Assembly (NCBI RefSeq): GCF_013033515.1
Contig: NZ_WQEG01000002.1
Span: 310,001-374,000, forward strand
Source: Ruegeria sp. HKCCA6707
Lineage (GTDB): Bacteria > Pseudomonadota > Alphaproteobacteria > Rhodobacterales > Rhodobacteraceae
DNA: 64,000 bases
Reading direction: 5' to 3'
Below, one piece after another: positions 18,521 to 28,515 of this stretch (the stretch's first letter is position 1; each line of letters begins with the position of its first letter). The position numbers were made by a program, and so were the translations under genes. The notes below the pieces were generated by a model that saw only the letters and a program-made list of their open reading frames with translations, did no database searches and was not told where the DNA came from.

Positions 18521-19525
18521 ATGACGCAGCCAGTACCCATGACCGAGCTTTGGCGCGGACCATTGCTTGAAAGCTATCATCTCGGCCACGCCGTGATCTG
18601 CGATGACACCGGACAGATCGTACAAAGCTGGGGCGATCCAAATGCGGTGATCTTTCCCCGGTCATCGGCAAAGATGATCCAGGCACTTCCGCTGATCACC
18701 TCTGGGGCGGCGTCGAAATATGGATTGAATTCGGAACACCTGGCTTTGGCCTGTGCGTCGCATAACGGCGCGGCGATACACACCGACCGTGTGACATCAT
18801 GGCTCGACCATTTGGGGCTGGGCGAGACGGATTTGCGCTGCGGTCCGCAAGAGCCTGCCGACAAGGTCGCCCGTGACCGGCTGATCCTGGCGGATGACAC
18901 ACCTTGTCAGATCCACAACAATTGCTCGGGCAAACACTGCGGGTTTCTGACGCTCGCTCAGCATATGGGGGCCGGGCCAGAATACCTTGAGATCGACCAC
19001 CCGGTTCAACAGGCCTGCCTGTCCGCGGTCGAAGAGACCACAGGCGAAACAAGCCCAGGCTACGGGATTGACGGCTGTTCGGCCCCCAATTTCGCCACCT
19101 CGGTTCTGGGACTGGCACGGTCGATGGCCTGGTTTGCATCGGCCGCTGATCGCTCGGACCGGGCAAGCGATGCGGCACAGCAATTGACCGCGGCCATGGT
19201 GAAACACCCTGAACTTGTCGCCGGTGAGACCCGAGCCTGCACCGAGTTGATGCGCGCCATGGACGGGCGTGCCGCTATCAAGACCGGGGCAGAGGCTGTG
19301 TTTGTCGCCATTATCCCGGAAAAGCGGATGGGCGTGGCGCTGAAGATCACCGATGGCACCACCCGCGCCAGCGAATGTGCCATTGCCGCAATATTGGTGA
19401 GCCTTGGTGTGCTCGAGGCCGATCACCCGGCCACGAGAAAATTCATGAATGCCACTCAATTCAGCCGCCGTGGCCTGGAAAGCGGGATCATCCGGCCCGC
19501 GCCGGACTTTCCCAATCCGGCCTAG
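18521..19525 (+). CDS. L-asparaginase, ReAV (asparaginase II, PF06089) type
   Basis: A 334-residue enzyme hydrolysing L-Asn to L-Asp and ammonia, unrelated to the EcAII fold. The start at 18521, after a GAGAGG ribosome site, puts the SxxK motif at S48/K51 and the CSGK motif at C135/K138. These are the positions I recall for Rhizobium etli ReAV, which supports the start. The third cysteine, in IDGCSAP, is near residue 186. The Cys/Lys cluster binds zinc in that family. The 3' end overlaps the convergent YciI gene by 4 bases. Confidence 0.9.
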   Translation: MTQPVPMTELWRGPLLESYHLGHAVICDDTGQIVQSWGDPNAVIFPRSSAKMIQALPLITSGAASKYGLNSEHLALACASHNGAAIHTDRVTSWLDHLGLGETDLRCGPQEPADKVARDRLILADDTPCQIHNNCSGKHCGFLTLAQHMGAGPEYLEIDHPVQQACLSAVEETTGETSPGYGIDGCSAPNFATSVLGLARSMAWFASAADRSDRASDAAQQLTAAMVKHPELVAGETRACTELMRAMDGRAAIKTGAEAVFVAIIPEKRMGVALKITDGTTRASECAIAAILVSLGVLEADHPATRKFMNATQFSRRGLESGIIRPAPDFPNPA

Positions 19526-19836
19526 AACTCGTGGATCTCGGCCACCTCAACCGAGCCTGATCCATTCACAACCATGGGGCAGCCTTTCGCCATGTCATTG
19601 GCGTCGTCGATCGAGTTGGCCATGACCACGCTGAAACCGGATGCCGGGTTAGCCCCGCCATTGTCTTCGACGCCGTTCGAACTGACAGTATAGGACTGCC
19701 CGACCGGGTTACCCGGGATTTTGACCGCGTCGCCCATGCCCTGGAACCAAGCGCCCCATGCGGCCATGGTGGCATCGATCTCGGCTTGGCTCTGTGGCGC
19801 CGCACCTCCGTGGTAGACAAATAAATATTGGGGCAT
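19522..19836 (-). CDS. YciI/DGPF-type protein
   Basis: A 104-residue YCII-related (DGPF) protein: MPQYLFVYHGG at the start, then a compact dimeric alpha/beta ferredoxin-like fold ending VEVAEIHEF. Function of the group is poorly known; some resemble dehydrochlorinase-like or ECF-sigma-linked proteins. It is third in an ArsR-SRPBCC-YciI operon with about 20 bases to the preceding gene. Confidence 0.8.
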   Translation of the reverse strand: MPQYLFVYHGGAAPQSQAEIDATMAAWGAWFQGMGDAVKIPGNPVGQSYTVSSNGVEDNGGANPASGFSVVMANSIDDANDMAKGCPMVVNGSGSVEVAEIHEF

Positions 19837-19857
19837 ATCGCTCCTCCCTGATGAAAT

Positions 19858-20286
19858 CTATTGGCACTGCGCTTCGAGCTTGCGCAGCGAAGACGTCCAG
19901 CCTTTGGTGTGATTGGCCGCAGCTTCTGCATCGGCCAGTTCGCGGTGATCCAGAACCAGCCGCGCACCCTCATTGGTGGCTTGGACCGAGAAGGTCACAT
20001 GGCTTTCCGGACCTCGTTGATCCTGATCGTCGTGCCAAGCCCAAGTGAACCCGACAGAGTTGGGCGGGTCTATATGAGTCACTTGGCCCGAAACCTTGTA
20101 TCTCTGGCCTTCGCTGTTTTGCATGACAGAATACCACGGCCCCAACCGTGAGAAATCCAGATCATGTTCGGGCACATGCATTCCTTCGGGACCCCACCAC
20201 CGCAGCAGTTTGGCCCCATCCGTCACCCAGGCAAAAAGGGTTTCGGGGCTGACCGGGAAATCCCGTTCCAGTTTTAAATCGGCCAT
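19858..20286 (-). CDS. SRPBCC/AHSA1-like protein
   Basis: A 142-residue START/SRPBCC-fold protein with the AHSA1 (activator of Hsp90 ATPase homologue) pattern: FPVSPETLFAWVTDGAKLLRWWGPEG near the start and WTSSLRKLEAQ at the end. Bacterial members next to ArsR genes probably bind small hydrophobic ligands. It overlaps the ArsR regulator by 13 bases. Confidence 0.85.
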   Translation of the reverse strand: MADLKLERDFPVSPETLFAWVTDGAKLLRWWGPEGMHVPEHDLDFSRLGPWYSVMQNSEGQRYKVSGQVTHIDPPNSVGFTWAWHDDQDQRGPESHVTFSVQATNEGARLVLDHRELADAEAAANHTKGWTSSLRKLEAQCQ

Positions 20287-20609
20287 GATGTCTCCTGCTC
20301 CAAAAGATCGCCCAAACGATCCAGGCTTGTTTCCCAGAATTGCCGTTTCGAAATGGTCCAGTCTGCAATGGCGCGCAGCCCTTCAGGTTGGATCGAATAG
20401 ATGCGCCGCGTTCCTTGCACCCGTTGCTGCACCAAGCCCGCCTGTCGCAGCACCTTTAGATGTCGTGAGATGGCGGCCCCCGACATCCCTTTGCCTCTGA
20501 CAAGATCACCGGCAGGCAGTTCGCCATGGTCCATAAGCTGTTCAACAATCGACAAACGGGTTTCGTCGGCCAAGGCGGCAAAGGAGGGTACAAGACTGGT
20601 CATGATCAT
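20274..20609 (-). CDS. ArsR-family transcriptional repressor
   Basis: A 111-residue winged HTH protein. The recognition helix lies in MSGAAISRHLKVLRQAGL and the wing in RVQGTRRIYSI. No CxC metal-binding pair is present, so it belongs to the non-metal ArsR group usually found in front of AHSA1/SRPBCC genes. Start at 20609 or the in-frame Met at 20603. It is first in the operon and probably binds the inverted repeat directly upstream at 20611-20630. Confidence 0.88.
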   Translation of the reverse strand: MIMTSLVPSFAALADETRLSIVEQLMDHGELPAGDLVRGKGMSGAAISRHLKVLRQAGLVQQRVQGTRRIYSIQPEGLRAIADWTISKRQFWETSLDRLGDLLEQETSWPI

Positions 20610-20610
20610 T

Positions 20611-20630
20611 ATTTAACACATTTGTTAAAT
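20611..20630. promoter_or_regulatory. Probable ArsR operator
   Basis: A perfect 8-bp inverted repeat ATTTAACA-CATT-TGTTAAAT lies immediately before the ArsR start codon, occupying the place of a ribosome site. This suggests autoregulation, and possibly translation from a leaderless or weakly initiated message. Confidence 0.65.
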
Positions 20631-20802
20631 TAACGAAAGCTGAAAGAAAGCTGGGTGCGCGAGTCACAATCACAGGCCAAATGTGAGAAAAGTCACATAC
20701 ACACGGCCATTTCACGCTAAAGTCGACGCATTCAAGGTACAAAGGTCAAACTGAACAGACATAATACGCTGGTTGTTTGACGCATTAACGAGGAGACTTA
20801 AG

Positions 20803-21213
20803 TTGCGGATTACATCTACTTCCTTAATCGTTCTCAGCGCTGTTGCGCTTGCGGGCTGTGCTTCTCCCTGGTCGCAGACCGAAGTCGTCAATCCAACAAC
20901 ATCAACTGTCCAACCTGCAAGTGCGGTTGCGACACCGCAAGCATCGACAGCATCAACCGGAAGCACCGCTGCTTCGTCTCAGCCCAGCATTGGCGGCGAA
21001 GACCGCGAAGGCGGAGACTCGGGTGGCAGTTCTGGTGGCGACAGCGGTGGATCTTCCGGTGGCAGCAGCGGTGGTGGATCAGGCGGTGGCGGTGCCGGTG
21101 GTAGCAGCGGCGGCGGATCAGGTGGCGGCGGTGCCGGTGGTGGATCCGGTGGTGGTAGTGGATCCGGCGGTGGCAGTGGTACCGGCGGTGGCGGTGGCGA
21201 TAGCTGGGGTTGA
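20803..21213 (+). CDS. Gly/Ser-rich predicted lipoprotein
   Basis: With a TTG start at 20803, seven bases after an AGGAG ribosome site, the protein has 136 residues; a TTG at 20773 is in frame but lacks a site. Residues 1-18 are a lipoprotein signal with lipobox LAGC. A Thr/Ser/Ala-rich linker follows (to about residue 65), then some 70 residues almost purely Gly and Ser with short repeats such as GGSSGGGSGGGGAG. It ends DSWG. No domain is recognised; it looks like a flexible envelope tether. It precedes the caspase-fold gene by 18 bases, so they are probably one operon. Confidence 0.7.
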   Translation: MRITSTSLIVLSAVALAGCASPWSQTEVVNPTTSTVQPASAVATPQASTASTGSTAASSQPSIGGEDREGGDSGGSSGGDSGGSSGGSSGGGSGGGGAGGSSGGGSGGGGAGGGSGGGSGSGGGSGTGGGGGDSWG

Positions 21214-21231
21214 TCTGAAAAGGGGCGCGAC

Positions 21232-23556
21232 ATGTCACGGCACAGCCTTGCGCGCAAAACAGCGCGCGCTCTGACCCCGGCTCTGGTTGCACTCGTCCTA
21301 ACGGGTGCTTCTCACGCCCAATCGGTGGGCGATGCGTTGGGGCAATCGGTCGGCAGCAATCGCATTGCGATTGTCATCGGCAATCAGGACTATGACGTTG
21401 TTGGTGATCTCAGCAATGCGCGCAAGGACGCCCAAGACATCGCAGACATGCTGCGCAGCTTCGATTTCAGGGTCTATGACGGATATGACCTCAGCAAACG
21501 CGAGTTTGAAGAGCTTATTCGCACGGCCGTTTTGAATATCCCCGATGCTGCGGATGTGCTTTTCTACTATGCGGGCCACGGTATTCAGATCGGGCGGCGG
21601 AACTACTTGCTGCCCGTTGATGCCCAGTTCGAGAGCATTTACGATGTTCCCCTGGCAACCATGACACTGGACCGCATAATCGACACCTTGTCCGCGCGCA
21701 GTGCTGCGCATGTTGCCATTCTGGATTCCTGCCGGGACAATCCCTTTCAGGATCTTCGTCTGGCGGCTGATCTGGACGCCAACCTGTTTGAAACCCGCTC
21801 GGGCTTTGACGTGTTCAGCACACCGCTGAATTCTCTGGTCGCGTATTCCACGTCGCCGGGAGCAGTGGCCAGTGACGGCGACTTGGGTCAAAACAGCCCC
21901 TATACAGCGGCAGTTCTGGAGACAGTGAAATCATCGCCCTTCCACAACATCCAGCAGTTGTTCCCCGTCATCCGTGAACGGGTCCACTCGAAAACGTCAG
22001 GCAAGCAGATCCCCTGGGAAAGCTCGACTTTGGTGCGCCCGTTCTATCTGGCCCAACAGCAGGCCGAGACTCCGGAAATTCAGGTGGAAAACACTGGCTC
22101 ACAATCGCTGGACCTGAGTCTTCAGTTCGACAAGACCATTCCACTGACGCAACGCATTGAGCAGGCTTTGGGTGACGACATCGTCTCGGTACGTCTTGTT
22201 GATTCACCTGATCGCGGCAGCCTGAATACAGGCAGCCGATCGCAATCAAATGACGTGATCTATACGCCCGAAATCTCGGACACCCGCGCGTTAGAGATTG
22301 TAGACAGTTTCTCTGACACGTTCACGGTTGAGGTCGTTACAGATGATCGAACCGCCCAGAATGTTGATGTCTCGCTGGAACTGGGTCTGAATGCGTGCGA
22401 CCTTGAGGCTGGCGATGCTCTGGACCTGAACGGGGTCGGCGTATTCCGGCTGCCCAACGAGCTGAACATCACCAATGCGCTTGCGGCTTGTACCGCAGCT
22501 GTGGACGAACATCCCGAAATTGCCCGGTTTCAGTATCAGCTGGGTCGCGCACAACAGGCGGCTGGCAATGTTGCGGACGCCTATGAAAGCTTTTCCGCCG
22601 CAGCCGATGCCGGACATATCCGGGCCAAATATGCGCTGGCCATTCTGCTGGACACCGACCGCATAGACCGCGCCGTAACGCGCATCCCCTATGAACCGGA
22701 CAAGGCGCGCGCGCTGTTGGAAGAAGGCACCGCCCAGCAAGACCCCTATGCTATGCACCGTTTGGGCAAGGACCTGTTACGCCAAGGCGAAACCGCCGAT
22801 GAGAAAAAGCGCGGCTTTGAGCTGCTCGAACGCTCGGTCGAACTGGGTCATACCTTCTCGATGAACGAGTTGGGGCTCTATTTCCTGCGCGAGAACTCGG
22901 ATCACTATATCCCCGAACGCGGAATGCGGTATCTGCGTGCGTCCGAGCTGCGCAAGGATATCTATGGCTATGACAATCTTGCCTATGTTGCGCTGAACGG
23001 GCTGGGTGGCAATCCAGTCGATCTAAACAAGGCTGAAGGATACTTTCTGGCCGCCGCCGAGGGGGGTCACCCCACCGCCCCGGCCAGCATCGCTCGCATG
23101 ATCCTGCGCGACCAACTTCCGGGCAGGACACGCGCCGAGGCACTCGACTGGTACGACACCTCTTTGTCCAGAGGAGACGCCTGGGGCGGAGCAAATGGTG
23201 CATATATCATTCTCGATGGTCAGGTCTCGGGGCTTGGCCCGGCGGATGCGGCCTTGCGGGCCGCCAAGGCCGCGCTTTTGCCCAATGAAGAGGCCGCAAG
23301 CCAGGCACGATCACAGCTCGACAACATCTCGCGGACGGATCTGGATCGAGCCCTGCAAATGGCGTTGAACGAGTTGGGTGGCAGTATCGCCGTAGACGGT
23401 CAGGTCGGGCCTGCGACAGAGGCCGCATTGGAAAACATTAGCGCGGAATACGGCGTGCCGGTGCCCTTTGCAGCGTCGAATGACCCGAAAGAGCGGCTAT
23501 TGCTGGCCGCGCGCGTGTACTGGGCGCAAAACCCGGTGCGGTTCGATCTGTTCTGA
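21232..23556 (+). CDS. Exported caspase-fold (orthocaspase-like) protein with Sel1-type repeats
   Basis: A 774-residue protein. Residues 1-30 are a Sec signal ending SHAQ. Residues 44-270 form a peptidase C14-like domain with the catalytic pair in FYYAGHG (H116) and LDSCRDNPF (C167). Residues about 280-385 form a beta-rich linker. Residues about 400-690 contain Sel1/TPR-like repeats (FQYQLGRAQQAAGNVADAYE, AMHRLGKDLLR, SMNELGLYFL). The last 70 residues (SIAVDGQVGPATEAALE) resemble a peptidoglycan-binding-type domain. Orthocaspases usually cut after basic residues, but the P1 pocket cannot be read here. It follows the Gly-rich lipoprotein gene. Confidence 0.85.
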   Translation: MSRHSLARKTARALTPALVALVLTGASHAQSVGDALGQSVGSNRIAIVIGNQDYDVVGDLSNARKDAQDIADMLRSFDFRVYDGYDLSKREFEELIRTAVLNIPDAADVLFYYAGHGIQIGRRNYLLPVDAQFESIYDVPLATMTLDRIIDTLSARSAAHVAILDSCRDNPFQDLRLAADLDANLFETRSGFDVFSTPLNSLVAYSTSPGAVASDGDLGQNSPYTAAVLETVKSSPFHNIQQLFPVIRERVHSKTSGKQIPWESSTLVRPFYLAQQQAETPEIQVENTGSQSLDLSLQFDKTIPLTQRIEQALGDDIVSVRLVDSPDRGSLNTGSRSQSNDVIYTPEISDTRALEIVDSFSDTFTVEVVTDDRTAQNVDVSLELGLNACDLEAGDALDLNGVGVFRLPNELNITNALAACTAAVDEHPEIARFQYQLGRAQQAAGNVADAYESFSAAADAGHIRAKYALAILLDTDRIDRAVTRIPYEPDKARALLEEGTAQQDPYAMHRLGKDLLRQGETADEKKRGFELLERSVELGHTFSMNELGLYFLRENSDHYIPERGMRYLRASELRKDIYGYDNLAYVALNGLGGNPVDLNKAEGYFLAAAEGGHPTAPASIARMILRDQLPGRTRAEALDWYDTSLSRGDAWGGANGAYIILDGQVSGLGPADAALRAAKAALLPNEEAASQARSQLDNISRTDLDRALQMALNELGGSIAVDGQVGPATEAALENISAEYGVPVPFAASNDPKERLLLAARVYWAQNPVRFDLF

Positions 23557-23560
23557 TACC

Positions 23561-24436
23561 TCAGGTCACGAAATCGCTGCGTGCATAGCCTTGCAGATAC
23601 AGCAGGGCCGTCAGATCCCCGTGATTGACACGCACGTCGCATTCGGCTGCAACCGAGGGCTTCGCGTGCAGGGCCACACCGGTCCCGGCCCGCCCCAACA
23701 TGCCCAAATCATTTGCGCCATCTCCCACCGCGATGACGTCGCTCTCGGCCAGCCCCAAACGGGTTGAAATCTGCTCCAGCGCCTCGATCTTGGCCTGCCG
23801 TCCCAGAATGGGCCGCTGCACATCACCGGTCAGCTTGCCCCCTTCGGCCAGCAGCGTATTGGCGCGGTTCTCGTCAAATCCCAACTCGGCAGCAACCTGT
23901 GACGTAAAGGCCGTGAACCCGCCAGACACCAGCGCTGCATAAGCACCGTTTGCCCGCATCGTCGCCAACAGCGCTTTGCCGCCCGGCATTAAAGTGATCC
24001 GCTCGTTCAGAACCTTGTCGATCACGCTTTCATCGAGGCCTTTCAACAGCCCAACCCGCTCGGTCAGCGCGCCTTCGAAATCCAACTCGCCATTCATGGT
24101 GCGCGCCGTGATGTCCTTGACCCGCGCGCCTACACCGGCCTCATCGGCCAATTCGTCGATGCATTCCTGCTGAATCATGGTGCTGTCCATATCCGCCAAC
24201 AGCATCTTTTTGCGCCGACCCTCGGCCGGTTGCACGATCAGGTCCACACCCGAGCCTTGTAGGTCTTGCCAGACGTCCCACAGGTTCTCTGGCACTGTTG
24301 GAAGGGCGAACTCGGCCGCCTCGTCAGGGCTCAGCCAGATCCCGTCGCCGCCACCCCAGGCATTGCGCAGTGACTCGACCAAGGCCTGTTCCAGCGTGGG
24401 CGCATTGGGATTGGTCAACAGGGTGGCAATGTACAT
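23561..24436 (-). CDS. serB: Phosphoserine phosphatase
   Basis: A 291-residue HAD-superfamily enzyme, last step of serine synthesis (O-phospho-L-serine to L-serine). It starts at MYIATLLTNPN (24436). An N-terminal region of about 75 residues precedes HAD motif I DMDST, the cap, motif II LVSGGFT and motifs III/IV in VIAVGDGANDLGML. The gene ends 5 bases from the convergent caspase gene. Pathway partners serA and serC lie at 32.7-35.6 kb. Confidence 0.95.
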   Translation of the reverse strand: MYIATLLTNPNAPTLEQALVESLRNAWGGGDGIWLSPDEAAEFALPTVPENLWDVWQDLQGSGVDLIVQPAEGRRKKMLLADMDSTMIQQECIDELADEAGVGARVKDITARTMNGELDFEGALTERVGLLKGLDESVIDKVLNERITLMPGGKALLATMRANGAYAALVSGGFTAFTSQVAAELGFDENRANTLLAEGGKLTGDVQRPILGRQAKIEALEQISTRLGLAESDVIAVGDGANDLGMLGRAGTGVALHAKPSVAAECDVRVNHGDLTALLYLQGYARSDFVT

Positions 24437-24503
24437 CTTGGGTCTCCGGTTCGTTCCCCTGCGCATAACGCAGGGGTCCGCGTTTCACCAGAGACAGATT
24501 GAC

Positions 24504-26186
24504 CTAACCCAGAATACCCGGCAGACGCAGGCCATGCGCCCGAGCACAGTCCTTAGCACTCTGGTAGCCGGCATCCGCATGGCGCCAGACGCCCGAGGCC
24601 GGATCGTTCCACAGCACACGCTCCAATCGCCGGGCCGCGTCCTCGGTACCATCGGCACAGATCACCACACCCGCATGCTGGCTGAACCCCATGCCAACGC
24701 CCCCGCCGTGATGCAGCGACACCCAGGTCGCGCCGCTGGCCGTATTGATCAGCGCGTTCAACAACGGCCAGTCAGAGACAGCGTCTGATCCGTCCAGCAT
24801 TGCTTCGGTCTCGCGATTAGGGCTGGCGACCGAGCCCGAATCCAAGTGGTCACGACCGATGACAACTGGTGCCTTCAGCTCGCCGCTTGCAACCATCTCG
24901 TTGAACGCCAAACCAGCGCGGTGACGGTCGCCCAACCCGATCCAGCAGATGCGCGCCGGAAGCCCCTGAAACGCGATACGGTCCGAGGCCATGTCGAGCC
25001 ACCGGTGCAAATGCGTGTTCTCGGGGAACAGCTCTTTCATCTTGGCGTCGGTCTTGTGGATGTCTTCGGGATCACCTGACAAGGCACACCACCGGAACGG
25101 CCCGATCCCCTTGCAGAATAGCGGGCGGATATAGGCTGGTACGAATCCGGGAAAGGCAAAGGCGTTTTCAAGCCCTTCATCCTGCGCCACCTGACGAATG
25201 TTGTTGCCGTAATCCAGCGTGGGCACGCCTGCATTCCAGAAATCCACCATCGCGGCCACATGCTGCTTCATTGAAGCGCGAGCTGCCCTTTCCACTGCTT
25301 TAGGATCTGTTTCTCGCTTTTCTCGCCATTCGGCCATCGACCAGCCCAAAGGCAGATAGCCGTTGATCGGGTCATGCGCGCTGGTCTGGTCGGTGACGAT
25401 ATCGGGGCGCATGCCACCTGCGGTCATGCGACGATAGATCTCGGGGAAGATCTCGGCCGCATTGCCCAACAGACCGACAGACTTTGCCTCCCCCGCTTTG
25501 GTCCAGCGGTCGATCATCGCCAATGCGTCGTCCAGTGTATCGGCTTTTTCGTCCAGATATTTGGTGCGCAGGCGAAACTCGATGCTGTCAGGGTTGCACT
25601 CCACCGCCAAACAACAAGCACCCGCAAAGACAGCGGCCAAGGGCTGCGCACCGCCCATACCGCCCAAACCACCGGTCAAGATCCACTTGCCGGTCAGATC
25701 ACCGCCATAGTGCTGGCGTCCAGCCTCAGCAAAGGTCTCATAAGTCCCCTGCACGATGCCTTGCGTGCCGATATAGATCCACGACCCAGCCGTCATCTGG
25801 CCATACATCATCAGGCCCTTTTTATCGAGTTCGTTAAAGTGATCCCAAGTCGCCCAATGAGGTACGAGGTTTGAATTGGCGATCAAAACGCGAGGGGCAT
25901 CGGTGTGGGTGCGGATGATCGCGACCGGTTTACCGGATTGGACAATCAACGTCTCATCCACCTCCAGATCCTTCAAACCGGCAACAATAGTGTCGAAATC
26001 CTTCCAAGTCCGCGCCGCGCGTCCGATGCCGCCATAGACCACCAGCTCATGCGGGTTTTCAGCCACGTCCGGGTGCAGATTGTTCATCAACATCCGCAAC
26101 GGTGCCTCGGTCAGCCAGCTTTTGGCGTTCAACTCGGGGCCGGTCGGGGGGAAGATATCGCGCGTGTTTTTGCGGGGATCGGTCAT
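24504..26186 (-). CDS. hutU: Urocanate hydratase
   Basis: A 560-residue NAD+-dependent enzyme converting urocanate to 4-imidazolone-5-propionate, second step of histidine degradation. Clear marks are [10 protein letters not shown], the dinucleotide-binding [13 protein letters not shown] and the SGDPEDI region. It starts at MTDPRKN (26186); 18 upstream codons are open but not conserved. Its ATG overlaps the hutG stop by 4 bases, so hutI-hutH-hutG-hutU is a tightly coupled operon. Confidence 0.97.
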   Translation of the reverse strand: MTDPRKNTRDIFPPTGPELNAKSWLTEAPLRMLMNNLHPDVAENPHELVVYGGIGRAARTWKDFDTIVAGLKDLEVDETLIVQSGKPVAIIRTHTDAPRVLIANSNLVPHWATWDHFNELDKKGLMMYGQMTAGSWIYIGTQGIVQGTYETFAEAGRQHYGGDLTGKWILTGGLGGMGGAQPLAAVFAGACCLAVECNPDSIEFRLRTKYLDEKADTLDDALAMIDRWTKAGEAKSVGLLGNAAEIFPEIYRRMTAGGMRPDIVTDQTSAHDPINGYLPLGWSMAEWREKRETDPKAVERAARASMKQHVAAMVDFWNAGVPTLDYGNNIRQVAQDEGLENAFAFPGFVPAYIRPLFCKGIGPFRWCALSGDPEDIHKTDAKMKELFPENTHLHRWLDMASDRIAFQGLPARICWIGLGDRHRAGLAFNEMVASGELKAPVVIGRDHLDSGSVASPNRETEAMLDGSDAVSDWPLLNALINTASGATWVSLHHGGGVGMGFSQHAGVVICADGTEDAARRLERVLWNDPASGVWRHADAGYQSAKDCARAHGLRLPGILG

Positions 26187-26983
26187 GGGGCAAGCTCCAA
26201 AGCAGTGTCTTGGATGGTGGTCAGAATATCGTGCAACCACGGGCGCAGGCGATTGGCCTTGCCAGAGTCGAAAGCCCAGGGTTCGGTTTCGGCGGTCAGA
26301 TAGGTCGATTGCGCCAGTTCCATCTGGATGGCGTGAATCCCAGCTTCCGGTTGGCCATAGTGACGGGTCGACCAGCCCCCACGAAAACGGCCGTTCAGGA
26401 CCGTGTCAAAGGGTGAGGATGCTGCAAGTTCATTCGTAACAAACTCTATCTTCGGCGCGCAGGTCACACCGTTGTCGGTTCCGATATTGAGGTCCGGCAA
26501 GGTACCTTTGAACAAGAACGGAATGCGGCTGCGGATCGAATGACAATCGAACAAGACCGCAACACCATGGCGGGTTTTTACTCTGCGCAATTCCTCAGCC
26601 AGCGCCGCGTGATACGGCGCATGATAGGCGTGCCGCCGCGCTTCGATCTCATCAACTGACGGCTCTTGTCCGGATTGCCAGATTGGCTGGCCGTCGAAAT
26701 CCGTCACGGGCACCAGAGTGGTTGTGTTTTGCCCTGGGTAGAGTGATACGCCGTTTGGGTCCCGGTTTGCGTCGATCACATAACGGTGCACATTGGATTG
26801 TACGACGGTTGCATCGGCTAGAAGCCCTTCATAGAGCCTGTTTATGTGCCAATCTGTGTCTTTCAGCGACCGCCCGTTTGCGTTCAGACGGGCGGCAAAG
26901 TCATCGGGAACATAGGTCCCGCCATGCGGTTGTCCCAACACGATTGGGCTTTGGCCCCGTGTGACAGTCACCACCTGCATCAT
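26183..26983 (-). CDS. hutG: N-formylglutamate deformylase
   Basis: A 266-residue zinc amidohydrolase of the N-formylglutamate amidohydrolase family releasing formate and L-glutamate. Visible marks: [33 protein letters not shown] and [12 protein letters not shown]. Together with HutF (29797-31152) it forms the deiminase/deformylase route from formiminoglutamate, used instead of a formiminoglutamase. It overlaps both hutH and hutU by 4 bases. Confidence 0.93.
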   Translation of the reverse strand: MMQVVTVTRGQSPIVLGQPHGGTYVPDDFAARLNANGRSLKDTDWHINRLYEGLLADATVVQSNVHRYVIDANRDPNGVSLYPGQNTTTLVPVTDFDGQPIWQSGQEPSVDEIEARRHAYHAPYHAALAEELRRVKTRHGVAVLFDCHSIRSRIPFLFKGTLPDLNIGTDNGVTCAPKIEFVTNELAASSPFDTVLNGRFRGGWSTRHYGQPEAGIHAIQMELAQSTYLTAETEPWAFDSGKANRLRPWLHDILTTIQDTALELAP

Positions 26984-28515
26984 GACAGCTCCGGCATCGA
27001 GCTTTCAACTGCGTGTAAAATGTCGCCGCTTTCGACCAATGCGCGGGCCTTTTCCAGCTCGGGTGCGAGATAGCGGTCGTCGGTCAGCGACGGGATCTCG
27101 ACGCGCAGTCGGTCGATGGCCCGTTGCAGCGGCGCGCTTGTGGTCAAGGGCGCGCGGAATTCGATACCTTGCGCCGCGCAAAGCAGTTCGATCCCCAGAA
27201 TATAGTTCAGGTTTCCGACCATCCGCTTCAACCGCCGTGCCCCATGCGCAGCCATCGAGACGTGGTCTTCCTGATTGGCCGAGGTTGGGGTGCTGTCGGT
27301 GACGCAAGGGTTGGCCAGATGCTTGTTCTCGCTCATCAGCGCTGCGGTCGTAACCTCGGCGATCATCAGCCCCGAATTCAGCCCTGGCTCCGGTGTCAGA
27401 AATGGCGGCAGATCAAAGCTGAGCGCCGGGTCGACCATCAGGGCAATGCGGCGCTGCGCGATGGCACCAATCTCGGATATCGCCAAGGCAATCATATCTG
27501 CGGCAAACCCCACTGGTTCCGCGTGGAAGTTACCACCAGACACGATGGCCTCAGGCGCGCTGAGTACCAGAGGATTATCTGTTGCGGCATTCGCCTCGGT
27601 CACCAGCGTTGTTGCCGCCTGACGCATCACATCCAGCGCCGCGCCGGTGACTTGCGGCTGACAGCGGATGCAATATGGGTCCTGGACGCGCGTATCCCCG
27701 TCCCTGTGGCTTTCACGGATCTCCGACCCTGCCAGAACCTCCCGCATCGCCGCTGCTGCATCAATCTGCCCCCGATGCCCGCGCAGCGCATGGATTTCGG
27801 GCTGCAAAGGCGCAGTCGAACCCATGATCGCGTCGGTTGACATGGCAGAAACGACCAACGCATTTTGAGCAGCGCGCCAGGCCTGGAACAAACCGCCAAG
27901 CGCATATGCGGTTGAAAACTGGGTGCCGTTGATGAAGGCCAATCCTTCTTTTGGCCCCAGAGAAACAGGCTCTAAACCTGCGTTTGTCAATGCATCCGCG
28001 CCGGGCAGAACAGCACCGTTTACCTCGGCCTCTCCCTCTCCGATGATCACGGCGGTCATATGGGCCAAGGGCGCCAGATCGCCCGAGGCGCCCACGGACC
28101 CTTGCGCTGGGATCACCGGCGTCACACCACGCGCCAGCATCTGTTGCAACAGATCGATCAATTCCCAACGCACCCCGGATGCGCCACGGCCAAAGGACAA
28201 CAGCTTGAGCGACATCATCAGCCGCACCAAGCGGCGCGGGACCGCCGCGCCAACGCCGCAACAATGGCTTAGGATCAGATTTCGCTGCAGGGTCGAGGTG
28301 TCCTCGGGCGCGATTTTGTGGCTGGCCAGTTTTCCAAACCCGGTATTCACACCGTAAACGGCTTGCGCTCCAGCGGCGGCCTCGGCAATGCGCTGTGCTG
28401 CGTTGTCCACTGCGGGCTTGCAGGCCGGGTCTAGACCAATGGGTGTTTCGTTCCAATAGATCTGCGCAAGCTGTTCCAGCGACACAGAGCCGGAGGTCAG
28501 GGTCAGTTCCGTCAT
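26980..28515 (-). CDS. hutH: Histidine ammonia-lyase
   Basis: A 511-residue lyase that deaminates L-histidine to urocanate. The tripeptide in [14 protein letters not shown] (Ala-Ser-Gly) autocatalytically forms the MIO electrophile. Also present: [11 protein letters not shown] at the active-site lid and the GNFHAEPV segment. Length is typical. The start overlaps the stop of hutI by 4 bases. Confidence 0.97.
   Translation of the reverse strand: MTELTLTSGSVSLEQLAQIYWNETPIGLDPACKPAVDNAAQRIAEAAAGAQAVYGVNTGFGKLASHKIAPEDTSTLQRNLILSHCCGVGAAVPRRLVRLMMSLKLLSFGRGASGVRWELIDLLQQMLARGVTPVIPAQGSVGASGDLAPLAHMTAVIIGEGEAEVNGAVLPGADALTNAGLEPVSLGPKEGLAFINGTQFSTAYALGGLFQAWRAAQNALVVSAMSTDAIMGSTAPLQPEIHALRGHRGQIDAAAAMREVLAGSEIRESHRDGDTRVQDPYCIRCQPQVTGAALDVMRQAATTLVTEANAATDNPLVLSAPEAIVSGGNFHAEPVGFAADMIALAISEIGAIAQRRIALMVDPALSFDLPPFLTPEPGLNSGLMIAEVTTAALMSENKHLANPCVTDSTPTSANQEDHVSMAAHGARRLKRMVGNLNYILGIELLCAAQGIEFRAPLTTSAPLQRAIDRLRVEIPSLTDDRYLAPELEKARALVESGDILHAVESSMPELS

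Noticed and set aside
20773..20802. Upstream TTG start for the Gly-rich lipoprotein
   Set aside because: The TTG at 20803 has the AGGAG site at correct spacing and gives a standard lipoprotein signal.
20803..21213. Treating the Gly/Ser tract as a CRISPR or tandem DNA repeat
   Set aside because: The repeats are irregular and keep reading frame, as expected for a low-complexity protein.
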